From contig JANFNE010000026.1 of assembly GCA_024867545.1 (NCBI GenBank), positions 310,001 through 374,000 of the forward strand: a stretch of DNA of 64,000 nt, read 5' to 3'. Position 1 is the stretch's first letter; each line of letters opens with the position of its first letter. Below the pieces are notes generated by a model. That model was not told the DNA's origin. It worked only from the letters and a program-made list of their open reading frames with translations, and searched no databases. Shown in pieces: positions 32,420 to 43,176 of this stretch. Source of the DNA: Phytopythium helicoides. Taxonomy: Eukaryota > Oomycota > Peronosporomycetes > Pythiales > Pythiaceae. The position numbers and the translations under genes were made by a program.

Positions 32420-33938
32420 ATGCAGCGCAAGAAGCTCGCCATCATCGGCGTGGTGCTGGTGCTCGCGGTCGTGGGCGTCGTCGTGGGCGTCATCGTGTCG
32501 CGCAACTCGGACTCGAGCTCGGCCAACGAGTCGTCCGGCACCTCGGGCTCGGGCTCGAGCGGCGGCAGCTCGTCGGCGTCCGGCGACTCGTCGGGCTCGA
32601 GCGGCAACGCCAAGGTCAAGGTCACGGCGAGCTCCTCCAGCGGCAGCGAGTCGACTATCACCTCGGACCCGACGGAAGGTGCGCGGAGGATCCTTTTTTT
32701 GCTGTTTGAGGGGTTTGTGATTAATGTGATGGGGTGGGATGGTCGCAGCCAAGTACACGCTCGCAGCGTTCGCGATCGGAGACTGGGGGACGACCGTGTA
32801 CCAGGACTCGTGCTGCACGCGCTCGTCCACCTTTGACGACTTTGACGTGATCGCCGAGGATGTCGTCGCGAGCCTCATGAACACGCAGGCCACGGCTGGA
32901 GACGCCGCGCCCAAGTGCATCATCAGCCACGGAGACAACTTCTACTGGGGCGGTATCTACAGCGACGACGGCCGCGACTCGCGCTTCACGACCACCTTTG
33001 AGGAAAAGTACAACGGAGACAACATCAAGTCCGTGCCATGGGTCAACGTGCTCGGCAACCACGACTACGGTGGATCCGACTACATCTGCCACGACGGCGA
33101 CAAGCAGGCCGCCTGCTCGTCCTCGGACGACCTCATCACGGGTCTCGAGAACAAGTTCTCGTGGCAGTCGACCTACACGAGTCCCAACGACGACCGCTGG
33201 ATCCTTGAGGACCACTTCTACGTGTACACCATCTCAGATGAGTCATCGGGTGTGAGCATTGACATCTTCAACGTCGACACGGGCGATGCCAACACGCACG
33301 GCGCGCAGGAGACGTGCTGCCAGTGCTACGGCTACTCGAAGGGTGACGATGACTCGTGCGAAAACATCGCCCGTGGCGACGAGTACTGCTGCGGTGGTGA
33401 CACTGACATGTACGATGCGTGCGTGGCCAAGTTCACCGAGTGGAGCGACGACTCGCGCAAGCAGCTCGCCGAGAAGGTCGCGTCATCGAACGCGACGTGG
33501 AAGGTGGTGAACAGCCACTACTCGCCGTACGTGCACTACGCCGAGTCGGGCATGCAGACGTGGTTCGAGGTGCTCAAGGACTCGGGCATCCAGCTCTGGA
33601 TCAACGGCCACACCCACGGCGAGAACCACGATTACTCGTCTACGCTCAAGATGCACTTTGTGGACAACGGTGCCGGTGGTGGTATCCAGTGGGAGTCGGC
33701 CAGTGGTATCCCGACGTTCGCGACGGACTACGTGGAGAACTTCTGGTCGTACGGCGGCCACGAGTACGGCTTCTTCTCTCTGACGGCGTCTGAGGAGTGG
33801 CTCAAGATCCAGTACCACACTGCCGACAGCTCGTGGGGCTTTACGACCGACATCACCAACGCCACGGTCGGAGGCGTGGAGACCAAGCACTGCTGGTACA
33901 TCCCGGCCGACGGCGCCAAGGGCAAGGAGTGCTCGTAA
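32420..33938 (+). CDS. Membrane-anchored purple acid phosphatase-like metallophosphoesterase, copy 3
   Basis: Join 32420-32678 and 32749-33938, 482 residues. It begins MQRKKLAIIG and a Val-rich anchor helix, followed by a Ser/Gly stalk. The 70-nt intron (GTGCGC...GTCGCAG) falls between stalk and catalytic domain, in phase 1, at exactly the position used by copies 4-6. Five metal motifs are intact (GDWG, GDNFYW, GNHDYGG, VNSH, GHTHGENH). The Cys-rich loop has the YCCGG form. It ends KGKECS, one residue past the conserved terminal cysteine of copies 4-6. Confidence 0.88.
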
Positions 33939-34284
33939 GTTGTTGTGATCGTCATGATGCGGTAGTACAGTAGGACCCAATGCCTTGCCGATCAAATCCC
34001 AAACCAAATTAACGTTCATAGCTAATCCTGACCAGTGCACAGCAAATTACTACAGCTTTTGGTTTTGATGCTGTCAAATCAAAGCCTCCCTCATCTGGCT
34101 TCCTTCATTCCTCCAATCATTGCTCTCCAAAATGATTTTTCGCCAATCAATAGTTCAGAAAAGCCAGTGCGTAAAAGCCAGCGTGTGGGTTAATTTTTGG
34201 CAACGTCACGACGGGCACTGCCTCAGCGTCTCACCTCGTCATTCCCCAATCTCCACCCGGTCTCACCAAAAACCTGAGAGAGCC

Positions 34285-35818
34285 ATGCAGCGCAAGACGC
34301 GCGGCGTGGTGGGCGTGGTGCTCATCCTGGCCATTGTGGGCGTCGTCGTCGGCGTCATCACGGTGCGCCGCTCGTCTTCGACGTCGGCCAGCGAGTCCGC
34401 GGGCACCTCCGGCTCGGGCTCGGGCTCAAGCGGGACAAGTGGGAGCAGTGATGCCTCGGCGTCAGGGGACTCGACGAGCTCTGGCGGCAACGCCAAGGTC
34501 AAGACCAACACCAACTCGACTGACGGAAGTGGTAGTGCCATCACGTCCGACCCGACCGTGGGTGCGTGCCAGATCGTATTTTGCTGTTTGATGTGGGTGA
34601 GGGCGCTGACATTGGAGTGTATTGATAGCCACGTACTCGCTCGCGGCGTTTGCTATCGGCGACTGGGGAACGACCGTCACCAAGGACTCGTGCTGCAAGC
34701 GCTCCAAAACCTATGACAACTATGACGTGAACGCTGAGGATGTGGTCGCGAGTATCATGAACACGCAGGCGGGGGCGGCGGACGTCAAGCCTAAGGTCGT
34801 GATCGGCCACGGCGACAACTTCTACTGGTCGGGAATTGACACCGAGTCGGGCCGCGATTCCCGCTTTACCACCACATTCGAGGAAAAATTCGACGGCGAC
34901 AACATCAAGTCCGTTCCGTGGGTGAACGTGCTCGGAAACCACGACTACGGTGGAGCCAGCTACGTCTGCTACGGCACCAGTACCTACGCACCGTGTGCTG
35001 ATACCGCAGCATTGCTTGAAGGGCTTGAGAAGAAGTTCTCGTGGCAGTCTACTTACACGAGCCCCAACGACGACCGCTGGGTGCTTGAGGACCACTTCTA
35101 CGTTCACACGATCGAGGACGCGGACACGGGTATCAGCATCGACATCTACAACGTTGACTCGGGTGACGCCGACACGCACGGCGCACAGCAGGTGTGCTGC
35201 CAGTGCTACGGCTACTCTGAAGGAGACGACGACGACTGCAATGAAGTTACGCGTGGCGACAAGTATTGCGCCGGTGGTGACACCGACATGTTCGACCAAT
35301 GTATGGCCAAGTTCACCGAATGGAGCGATGATTCGCGCAAGCAGCTCGCTGCGAAGGCGAAGGCCTCCAAGGCAACATGGAAGATCGTCAACAGCCACTA
35401 CTCGCCCGTCGCACACTACGCTGAAACGGGTATGAAGAAGTGGTTCACGGCCATGGAGGACTCTGGCATCCACATGTGGATCAACGGTCACACGCACGGC
35501 GAGAAGCACGACTACTCTGCCGGAGCGAAGATCCACTTCGTCGAGAACGGTGCTGGTGGTGGTATCCAAAAGGAGTCTGCCAGTGGCATTCCGTCGTACG
35601 CTGCGGACTACGAAATCTCGAACGTGTGGACGTACGGAGGCAACGAGTACGGTTTCTTTTCTCTGACTGCGTCGGAGGAGTGGTTGAAGGTGCAGTACCA
35701 CACTGCCGATGACTCGTGGAGCTATGGCTCGAGCATGAGTGCCACAACTGTTGGTGGTGTGACAACTAAGCACTGCTGGTATGTTCCAGCTGATGGCGGC
35801 AAGGGCCAGGAGTGTTAG
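34285..35818 (+). CDS. Membrane-anchored purple acid phosphatase-like metallophosphoesterase, copy 4
   Basis: Join 34285-34561 and 34629-35818, 488 residues. It begins MQRKTRGVVG. The anchor helix, Ser/Gly stalk and 67-nt phase-1 intron match the layout of copies 3, 5 and 6. The last metal motif reads GHTHGEKH, shared with copies 5 and 6, where copies 1-3 have GENH. A KKWFTAMEDSGIH segment is likewise specific to copies 4-6. The loop has the YCAGG form. Catalytic residues are intact. Confidence 0.88.
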
Positions 35819-36106
35819 GCGTTGCTATATGTGATGTTGATGTAGTGCAGTTGGACGGCGTCTTACACGATTTGGTATCTGTAAATCCATTTGCCGTCTG
35901 TCTGTTTCGTTCAAGTGCGCCATGCATGTCACGCCAATAAAAAAATCCGTTCACCGAGGCATTGATGTTCGTTCGTATGAAAGTTGTACCGTACATTTTA
36001 ATCTCGCCTTCGCCAGCTGGCGATTTCGTCTAATCAACGCGTGCAAGTTTCGAACGAAAGCTCACCGAGAGAGTCAGCGCGTGGCAGTGCATTCCCTTCT
36101 TGCCGA

Positions 36107-36123
36107 TCATTTCCCAATTCTCC
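36107..36123 (+). promoter_or_regulatory. Inr-like element of phosphatase copy 5
   Basis: TCATTTCCCAATTCTCC, about 60-70 nt upstream of the ATG at 36180, closely matches the oomycete initiator and the corresponding strings of copies 3 and 4. Confidence 0.55.
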
Positions 36124-36179
36124 AGCCGGCGAATACTCCTCCAGCTTTCGCTTCGTTGTGGCCAAGCGACGAGAGCGGC

Positions 36180-37711
36180 ATGCAGCGGAAGACTCGAGCC
36201 GTTGTGGGCATAGTGCTCGTTCTGGCGATCGTGGGTGTGACCATTGGCGTCATCGCGGTGCGCCAGTCGGACACGAGCTCGGACTCGGCTAGTGAAACCT
36301 CGGGCATCTCCGGCTCCGGCTCCGGCTCGAGCAACGGCGGCACGTCGACATCGACAGGCTCGTCGAGCTCCAGCGGAAACGGCAAGGTCAAGAGCTCCAA
36401 TTCCACGGGTAGCAGCGGTAGCAGCGCCATCACGTCCGATCCGACGGAGGGTACGCTGCAGATCAATACTATCTGCCGATGCGTAGAGCTTATTAACGTA
36501 TCTCTTGTGGAATGAGGGCAGCCAAGTACACGCTCGCGGCGTTTGCTATCGGCGACTGGGGAACGACCGTCACGAAGGACTCGTGCTGCAAGCGCTCCAA
36601 AACCTATGACAACTTCGATGTGAACGCTGAGGATGTCGTCGCGAGCCTAATGGACACTCAAGCTGGGATTGCTGACGCCAAGCCCAAGGCAATTATCAGC
36701 CACGGCGACAACTTCTACTGGACGGGAATCGACACCGAGTCGGGCCGTGACTCGCGTTTCACGACCACGTTCGAGGAAAAGTACTCGGGAGACAACATCA
36801 AGTCCGTTCCGTGGGTGAACGTGATGGGAAACCACGACTACGGCGGCGCGAGTTATATCTGCTACGGCACCAAAACGTACGCTCCATGTGCCGACACGGA
36901 AGCGATGCTTGAAGGGCTCGAGAAGAAGTTCTCGTGGCAGTCGACATACACCAGTCCCAATGACGACCGATGGATGCTAACCGATCACTTCTACGTCCAC
37001 ACGATCGAGGACTCGGATTCGGGAGTCAGCATTGACATCTACAACGTCGACTCGGGCGACGCCGACAGTCATGGAGCCCAACAAGTGTGCTGCCAGTGCT
37101 TTGGTTACTCTGAAGGAGACGACGACTTGTGCGACAACGTGGCTCGTGGTGATGAGTACTGCGCCGGAGGCGACACCGACATGTACGACAAGTGCATGGA
37201 CAAGTTCACCGAGTGGAGTGACGATTCGCGCAAGCAGCTTGCGGCGAAGGCGAAGGCCTCCAACGCGACGTGGAAGATCGTCAACAGCCACTACTCCCCG
37301 TTTGCTCACTACGCCGAGACTGGCATGAAGAAGTGGTTCACGGCCATGGAGGACTCTGGCATCCACCTGTGGGTGAACGGCCATACTCATGGCGAGAAGC
37401 ATGACTACTCTGCCGGTGCGAAGATCCACTTCGTCGAGAATGGCGCAGGTGGCGGCATTCAGAAGGAATCGACCAGCGGTATCCCTCCCTATGCCGCAGA
37501 CTACGAAATCTCGAACGTGTGGACGTACGGAGGCAACGAGTACGGTTTCTTTTCTCTGACTGCGTCGGAGGAGTGGTTGAAGGTGCAGTACCACACTGCC
37601 GACAACTCCTGGGGCTTTGGTTCAAACATGGGCAAGACGACCGTGGGAGGCGTGGCGACCAAGCACTGCTGGTACGTTCCGGCGGATGGCGGTGAGGGCC
37701 AGGAGTGCTAG
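36180..37711 (+). CDS. Membrane-anchored purple acid phosphatase-like metallophosphoesterase, copy 5
   Basis: Join 36180-36450 and 36522-37711, 486 residues. It begins MQRKTRAVVG with an anchor helix and Ser/Thr stalk. The 71-nt intron (GTACGC...GGGCAG) is at the shared phase-1 position. Over much of the catalytic domain it is very close to copy 4 (same KRSKTYDN, SAGAKIHFVENGAGGG and EISNVW blocks), pointing to recent duplication or conversion. All five metal motifs are present. Differences include GNHD preceded by VNVM and a Pro-Pro in GIPPYAAD. Confidence 0.88.
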
Positions 37712-38097
37712 ACGTTGTTGTCCGTGACGTAGTCGTGACGTGGTAGCAGTATGCATGACCGATCTATCAAGGTTCCACACTCGTCGCGCTGTTCGTTGTG
37801 CCGTTGGACTCGATGCGTGTCACGCCGGACAAATTCCTTCCGCTGCGGCCCTCCCTCGCCGAATTCGCCCAAAAAATCAGGCTGCAATCCGCAAATCTCC
37901 CGCTCGGCTCCCTCTCCATCCGTAGCAACCCACGCGTCCCACGCCCACATCCGCAATTCGCAAGCAAATCATCGAGCGTCCTGATATTCACCCACATATC
38001 TTTTCCGCGGGTCCTGCGTCGCCGCCGCCACTCGCCGATTCACCGCCGACCGCCCGCGTCTCTCCCTCGCCCTCTCGCCCCCGCAGCAAATCGCCAA
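37712..38097. other. Intergenic, promoter of phosphatase copy 6
   Basis: A frame runs through this stretch into copy 6 (from 37798), but its early part has no domain and the anchor-helix start at 38098 is preferred. There is no clear Inr match and no RNA gene. Confidence 0.5.
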
Positions 38098-39659
38098 ATG
38101 TCGGAGCAGGGCGCGACCGCAGAGGCCGCCGCCTCGTCCAGCAAGAAGCGCAAGCTCATCATCATCGGCGTCGTCGTGCTCTTCGCGGTCGTCGGCGCGG
38201 CCGTGGGCATTGTCGTAGCGCTCAACACGTCGTCGTCGTCGTCGGACGCCAATGAGGGCACGAGCGACGCCGCCAGCTCCGCGTCGGGTGCCAGCACCGC
38301 CTCGGGCTCCTCTGGTGGCGACACATCCAGCGGCAGCAGCGGCGGATCCGAGGACAGCTCCAGCAGCGGCAGTGGGACGTCCATCACCTCGGACCCGACC
38401 AAGGGTGTGTTCGTTGGTGGCTGGTAGATGCGGGATGTGGGGATTTACTGACGCAGGTTGTGAATACAGCGACGTACTCGCTGGCGGCGTTCGCCATCGG
38501 CGACTGGGGAACGACAGTCACCAAGGACTCGTGCTGCACGCGCTCGAGCGCCTACAACAACTACGACATCAACGCCGAGGACGTGGTCGCGAGCCTGATG
38601 GACACGCAGGCGGGGGCGGCGGACGTCAAGCCCAAGGCCATCATCAGCCACGGAGACAACTTCTACTGGACGGGAATCGACACGGACTCCGAGCGTGACA
38701 GTCGCTTCACTACCACGTTCGAGGAAAAGTACACGGGAGACAACATCAAGTCGCTCCCGTGGGTGAACGTGCTCGGAAACCACGACTACGGTGGAGCCAG
38801 CTACGTCTGCTACGGCTCCAGCACCTACGCGCCGTGCGCTGACACGGCTGCGCTGCTCGCGGGGCTTGAGAGCAAGTTCTCGTGGCAGTCTACTTACACG
38901 AGCCCCAACGACGACCGCTGGGTGCTCACTGATCACTTTTACGTCCACTCCATCACAGACTCGGACTCGGGTGTCAGCATCGACATCTTCAACGTCGACT
39001 CGGGTGACGCTGACACCCACGGCGCACAGCAGGTGTGCTGCCAGTGCTACGGCTACTCGAACGGCGACGACTCCTCGTGCAACAACATCGCTCGCGGCGA
39101 CAGCTACTGCTGCGGTGGAGACACCGACATGTTCGACCAATGCATGGCCAAGTTCACCGAGTGGAGTGACGACTCCCGAACACAGCTTGCGGCGAAGGCT
39201 AAGGCCTCCAACGCGACGTGGAAAATCGTCAACAGCCACTACTCCCCCTTTGCTCACTACGCCGAGACTGGCATGAAGAAGTGGTTCACGGCCATGGAGG
39301 ACTCTGGCATCCACATGTGGGTGAACGGCCATACGCACGGCGAGAAGCACGACTACTCTGCCGGAGCGAAGATCCACTTCGTCGAGAATGGTGCTGGTGG
39401 TGGTATCCAAAAGGAGTCTGCCAGTGGCATTCCGTCGTACGCTTCGGACTACGAAATCTCGAACGTGTGGACGTACGGAGGCAACGAGTACGGTTTCTTT
39501 TCTCTGACTGCGTCGGAGGAGTGGTTGAAGGTGCAGTACCACACTGCCGATGACTCGTGGAGCTACGGCTCGAGCATGAGTGACACGACTGTGGGAGGCG
39601 TGGAGACAAAGCACTGCTGGTACGTTCCAGCTGATGGCGGCAAGGGCCAAGAGTGTTAA
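38098..39659 (+). CDS. Membrane-anchored purple acid phosphatase-like metallophosphoesterase, copy 6
   Basis: Join 38098-38404 and 38470-39659, 498 residues. The N-terminus differs from the other copies: a 16-residue Ala/Ser-rich cytosolic head (MSEQGATAEAA...) precedes the KKRK basic cluster and the membrane helix. The stalk is longer and Ser-rich. The 65-nt intron keeps the shared phase-1 position. The catalytic domain is close to copies 4 and 5 (GHTHGEKH, KKWFTAMED) but has the YCCGG loop form like copies 1 and 3. All metal ligands are intact. Confidence 0.88.
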
Positions 39660-39761
39660 GGCTAGTAAGGAAGGAGCCCAAGGGCATATTCGTGGTGAGC
39701 CAGCCTCACATGTATACGACAAGCAGAGTAACGAGTGCATTCTCACCAACGACCAGTCCCA

Positions 39762-39782
39762 TCTCTCTCTCTCTCTCTCTCT
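39762..39782. repeat. (CT)n microsatellite
   Basis: About ten CT dinucleotides in the spacer upstream of the gene at 39871. Confidence 0.9.
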
Positions 39783-39842
39783 GTTCACCCGTTGATGTCA
39801 CCAGCACCGCACCTCACCTCGCCACGGTGGCGTAGCTCCTCG

Positions 39843-39858
39843 TCATTCCTCATCCATC
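39843..39858 (+). promoter_or_regulatory. Inr-like pyrimidine element
   Basis: TCATTCCTCATCCATC lies just 13-28 nt upstream of the ATG at 39871. It resembles the oomycete initiator, though the 5' leader would be very short. Confidence 0.35.
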
Positions 39859-39870
39859 CGCGAAACCGCG

Positions 39871-41454
39871 ATGGCTTCCAGGCTGCGTCGACTGAGCCAG
39901 CTACTTGCCCTGCTTGGATTCCCAGCCCCAACAGCGTCTGAATGGAGCATGGCTCCTGTCAAGTCGTATCAGGCTCGGGTCGAGTCGTATGCACCTGCGT
40001 GGGACGAAGAGCACGGCGTGTTCGTCACTGGACTCCCATCTATGAGCTCTGCGTCGTTCGAGCAGCGTTACGCAGCCGTCATGGACTCGGTGACCACCGC
40101 GAGCGTCGAGGGCGTGCTCATGTATCTGCAACGCGACTGCCTGGACGTGGGCAAGCATCCAAAGGCAGCCAGCTGCCAACGCAAGAACAACGCTAGCATC
40201 ATCACGTTCTTCGAGATGGAGATCGTTCAGCCTGTGGACGCGCTGGCCGAGTACCAGGACATGCGCTTCGTGTATCCCGAGTTCTGCCCGTTCGTCATGA
40301 TGGAGTCCGGCGCGTGCATCCCGTACGACGGGCTACCGGATTTCGCCATCCTCGCAAGCGAAGACCAAAGCGCTGCGTCTGCATCTGCATCGTCGGGTGA
40401 TGACAGGGGTGAAGCCAAGAGCTTGGAAGAAGCCATCGCCCTCACGCCAGTTGAGTGCCGGCAGTTCCACGGCCTGAGCGGACAGCCAAAGCTTGGGCCG
40501 TGCGTTGGAGCGCAGGCGTTCGCGGCGGACATGGTCGCTCCGTACTTGGACACGGTGTGGTTTTCATACCCCAATAGCTGCGTCATGCGCACGTGGACGT
40601 ACGGCAAGAGCGATGGCTGCCGTGCCGCGTACCCGGGCGGGCTCTGCCCGTTCGGGATGCGCCCCGACGGCGTCACCTGCACGTTCTCGTTCAAGATCCT
40701 CGGGTATTTGGCTATCGACGACCTTGTTGGCATCACCAATATGCCGAACAATAGCTCCACAGGCGACTCCGACCCGGCCTTGGCATCGAGCTCGGATTCG
40801 GATTCGGAGTCAGGATCCAGCAGCAACGAGACCGACACGTTCGGCAGCTATGCTGAGTTCTGCGCCGCGGGCAACGTCGAGTTTCACTCATTCGACCTCG
40901 ACAAGACCTTAGGACTGTCGAACGTGACGTGTCTTCCGTTTTGGCAGAATCCGTCCAGCCTCGAGGCCAACGTGGGCCGCTCGAGCGCCATGGTCACGCT
41001 CTACAACTCGCTCGCTACTTCTGATAGCTCAAAGCGTATGACACCTCTGCCGGACGACTTAGACGCTCTTACAGCCAGCAATCCTCCGTGCGTGCGCAAC
41101 TCGAAGGCATGCTTCGGCGCTACTTTCGGCTGTCGGCGCCACTCGTACGCGCAGGTCTGTTCCGTGTGTCGCTCAACCACCGACGGTTGCGTCACTCGTA
41201 ACGAGTCGTCAACATTCCCTACTCTCACGAAGGTGCCAAGATCCGTTCAAGATGACGAGCTGCGCAGCGGACCGTTCGCGTCGCTGCTGGTGCCTTCGCT
41301 TTCTACCAGCACGACCTCCGCACAGGCCGAAGCCACTCCAACCACAGGCGATCCAGTGCAAACGTCGATTGCCAGCAGCCTCCGAGGAGCCGGAGGGATG
41401 GAGGCAACGATCGCTGGAGCTGTCGCAGTGCTGCTGTTGACCAGCGTCGCGTGA
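39871..41454 (+). CDS. Secreted Cys-rich GPI-anchored protein of unknown function
   Basis: A 527-residue single-exon protein that I do not recognise. Residues 1-23 form a signal peptide (Arg-rich head, LLALLGF core, PTASEW). Two similar halves may be read before the stalk. Each pairs a cysteine-containing strand (MYLQRDC..., VECRQF...) with a Tyr-Pro-x-x-Cys motif (VYPEFCPF, SYPNSCVM) and a later Ile-rich strand. A third Cys-rich block near residues 405-440 has CFGATFGC and CSVC. Between them is an acidic Ser-rich spacer (SSDSDSESGSS). The C-terminus (GGMEATIAGAVAVLLLTSVA) fits a GPI signal. The protein is probably at the cell surface. No catalytic motif is evident. Confidence 0.75.
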   Translation: MASRLRRLSQLLALLGFPAPTASEWSMAPVKSYQARVESYAPAWDEEHGVFVTGLPSMSSASFEQRYAAVMDSVTTASVEGVLMYLQRDCLDVGKHPKAASCQRKNNASIITFFEMEIVQPVDALAEYQDMRFVYPEFCPFVMMESGACIPYDGLPDFAILASEDQSAASASASSGDDRGEAKSLEEAIALTPVECRQFHGLSGQPKLGPCVGAQAFAADMVAPYLDTVWFSYPNSCVMRTWTYGKSDGCRAAYPGGLCPFGMRPDGVTCTFSFKILGYLAIDDLVGITNMPNNSSTGDSDPALASSSDSDSESGSSSNETDTFGSYAEFCAAGNVEFHSFDLDKTLGLSNVTCLPFWQNPSSLEANVGRSSAMVTLYNSLATSDSSKRMTPLPDDLDALTASNPPCVRNSKACFGATFGCRRHSYAQVCSVCRSTTDGCVTRNESSTFPTLTKVPRSVQDDELRSGPFASLLVPSLSTSTTSAQAEATPTTGDPVQTSIASSLRGAGGMEATIAGAVAVLLLTSVA

Positions 41455-41778
41455 GTCTCACGGGCGGATGGATCGCAGCGCAGCTTTGGTGTTCGGTCTC
41501 AGCTTGAAGTGGGTGTCGTGTCTGGATAGTGTACCCAACCGCCGGAATGATGGATGTTTACGCAGGACTGAACTTTGTCGACTTTTCACCGAGTAGATCA
41601 CTAATGGATCCTATCTATCCATATATGATGACTTAAGTGTTCGACTGGGCAAAAAACTCAACGGTCGACTTAACTCGCCTGTGACAGCTTGGTGACGTCG
41701 TAGCTGCTCACTTTCGGAACTGCTTCGTCGCCTTCACCGTTCGTGCATCAAGCTCCTGCCCAAGCTCCCAAGCTCGCA
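41455..41778. other. Intergenic, upstream of elicitin-like gene
   Basis: No gene is seen. A GCTCACTTTCGGAAC string near 41706 weakly resembles the oomycete initiator. Confidence 0.45.
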
Positions 41779-42198
41779 ATGCCCGGCGTTCGCGTGCTGC
41801 TCGCGTCGCTGCTGGTTGCAATTGCGCTACTTGCTGCGTCGACTCGAGCGGCCGACTGCACGTCCGCTCAGGTGGCGCAGGTGACGTCGCTGACTGCGAA
41901 CGCGACGACCGCGTGCGGTAGCGACGCGCTCACCAGCTCAGCCACTGCCGCCACGTACTGCACCAGCTCGTGCCTCGCGTTCCTCACGAGCGTGTCGGCT
42001 ACTGCACCCAACTGCGACGTCAGCGGCTACAACGTGCGCACCACCCTCGCGTCGGCCATCTCGCTGTGCGACTCCCAGTCCGACGCCGTGCCCGCCGCCA
42101 AGTCCTCCGCCTGCTCTTCGCATCCTCCGTCGTCGCTAGCAGTTGCCGCCGCGCTCGCCGTGCTCAGCACGGTCGCCGCGGCGCTACCAGTCTCCTGA
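41779..42198 (+). CDS. Elicitin-like protein, one domain, GPI-anchored
   Basis: The product is 139 residues from the ATG at 41779; the frame continues upstream only to a GTG. The signal peptide ends near STRAADC. Six cysteines follow in elicitin order (DC, AC, YC, SC, NC, LC), with C3-C4 as YCTSSC and C5 as PNCDVSGYNVRT. That motif is typical of the C5-C6 helix region of classic elicitins, closer to the canonical form than the array genes. A short Ser/Ala stalk and a hydrophobic tail (VAAALAVLSTVAAALPVS) indicate a GPI anchor. It is separate from the array family. Confidence 0.85.
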   Translation: MPGVRVLLASLLVAIALLAASTRAADCTSAQVAQVTSLTANATTACGSDALTSSATAATYCTSSCLAFLTSVSATAPNCDVSGYNVRTTLASAISLCDSQSDAVPAAKSSACSSHPPSSLAVAAALAVLSTVAAALPVS

Positions 42199-42216
42199 CC
42201 GAGAATGCTCGCTCTT

Positions 42217-42283
42217 ATTGGCCATAAATTCAAATTCAGGCGTCGTGATTGGCTCCAAATTCAAATGTAAGCGCTCCCATTGG
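42217..42283 (-). promoter_or_regulatory. Three CCAAT boxes at 31-bp spacing upstream of CBP20
   Basis: ATTGG occurs at 42217, 42248 and 42279, exactly 31 bp apart. This gives CCAAT on the minus strand about three helical turns apart, on one face of the helix. The first two are each followed by AAATTCAAAT. They lie 65-130 bp upstream of the CBP20 ATG. CCAAT boxes are bound by NF-Y-type factors in eukaryotes. Confidence 0.55.
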
Positions 42284-42347
42284 CCGAAAACCTGCCCGCG
42301 AGCCGCCAGGGCACCCCGCCAGTCCATTTTTCCCCCAAGAGACGAGC

Positions 42348-43176
42348 ATGGCGGAGCTGTACGCCGAGGTGGCCGAGGAGGAGGAGCGCTTGGCGCGCGC
42401 GCACCAGCAGCGCAACTACTGGGACCGCAAGACTTTTAGCTCGTACGAGGAGCAGCAGCGAGCCATGGCGCGCTCGTCCACGTTGTACGTGGGCAACCTG
42501 AGCTTCTTCACGTCCGAGGCGCAGATCTACGAGCTCTTTTCGCGCGTGGGCACGGTCAAGCGCGTCATTATGGGCCTCGACCGCTTCAAGAAGACGCCCT
42601 GCGGCTTTTGCTTCGTCGAGTACATGACCCACGACGAGGCCGTCGCGTGCGCCAACTTCCTCAGCGAGACCAAGCTCGACAACCGCGTCGTGCGCTGCGA
42701 GATGGACGGAGGCTTCGCGAGGGAAGGCAGTTCGGACGAGGCCTCTCGGGCGGACAGGTGCGCGACGACAGACGCTCCAAGGACGAGTACGACCCAGGAC
42801 GAGGAGGCTACGGCCGCAGCGACAACGCAGGAGGAGACGCGCACCACTTCCGCCGCTCCTCGCACTACGGTGGAAGCAAACGTCCCCGCGGACGGCGACC
42901 AGGACGACGAGCCGCCCAGGAAGCAGCCCGCGGGCGACGGGGACCAGGAGGTGTGTGTCTTGTGGAGGTGAATGTTGGGCATGCATTAGCTGATGGGTGG
43001 AGGTTGTGATGCAGGACTCGAACCCGCGTTTCCGCCGCCGTGAGAGCGATCAGCAGGACGAGGACGACGCCGCGGAGGAGCCCAAGGCCCAGGAAGAGCA
43101 GGCAGCTGAGGAGGCGGCTGAGCCGCAGGGAGAGAGCGCGGACGCACCGGCGCCAGCGCAGGACATGGAGGCGTAA
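42348..43176 (+). CDS. NCBP2: Nuclear cap-binding protein subunit 2 (CBP20), with internal frame disturbance
   Basis: The product starts at ATG 42348. It has a Tyr-containing N-terminal helix, then one RRM with RNP2 (LYVGNL) and RNP1 (CGFCFVEY), and the CBP20-specific segment IYELFSRVG...[10 protein letters not shown]. With CBP80, CBP20 binds the m7G cap of nuclear transcripts. After GGF near 42717 the conserved [18 protein letters not shown] segment continues in another frame (one base missing). Codon usage suggests the original frame resumes near 42893 (one base extra), giving an acidic C-terminus. A likely intron is 42951-43014 (64 nt, GTGTGT...GATGCAG), joined in frame to an Asp/Glu/Ala-rich last exon. 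Exon lengths of 603 and 162 are both multiples of three, so the two indels cancel. Sequencing error is the likely cause. Confidence 0.85.

Noticed and set aside
38445..39788. 447-codon minus-strand frame (and similar ones at 29935-31107 and 34541-35773)
   Set aside because: Antisense to the phosphatase catalytic domains and conserved only because those domains are.
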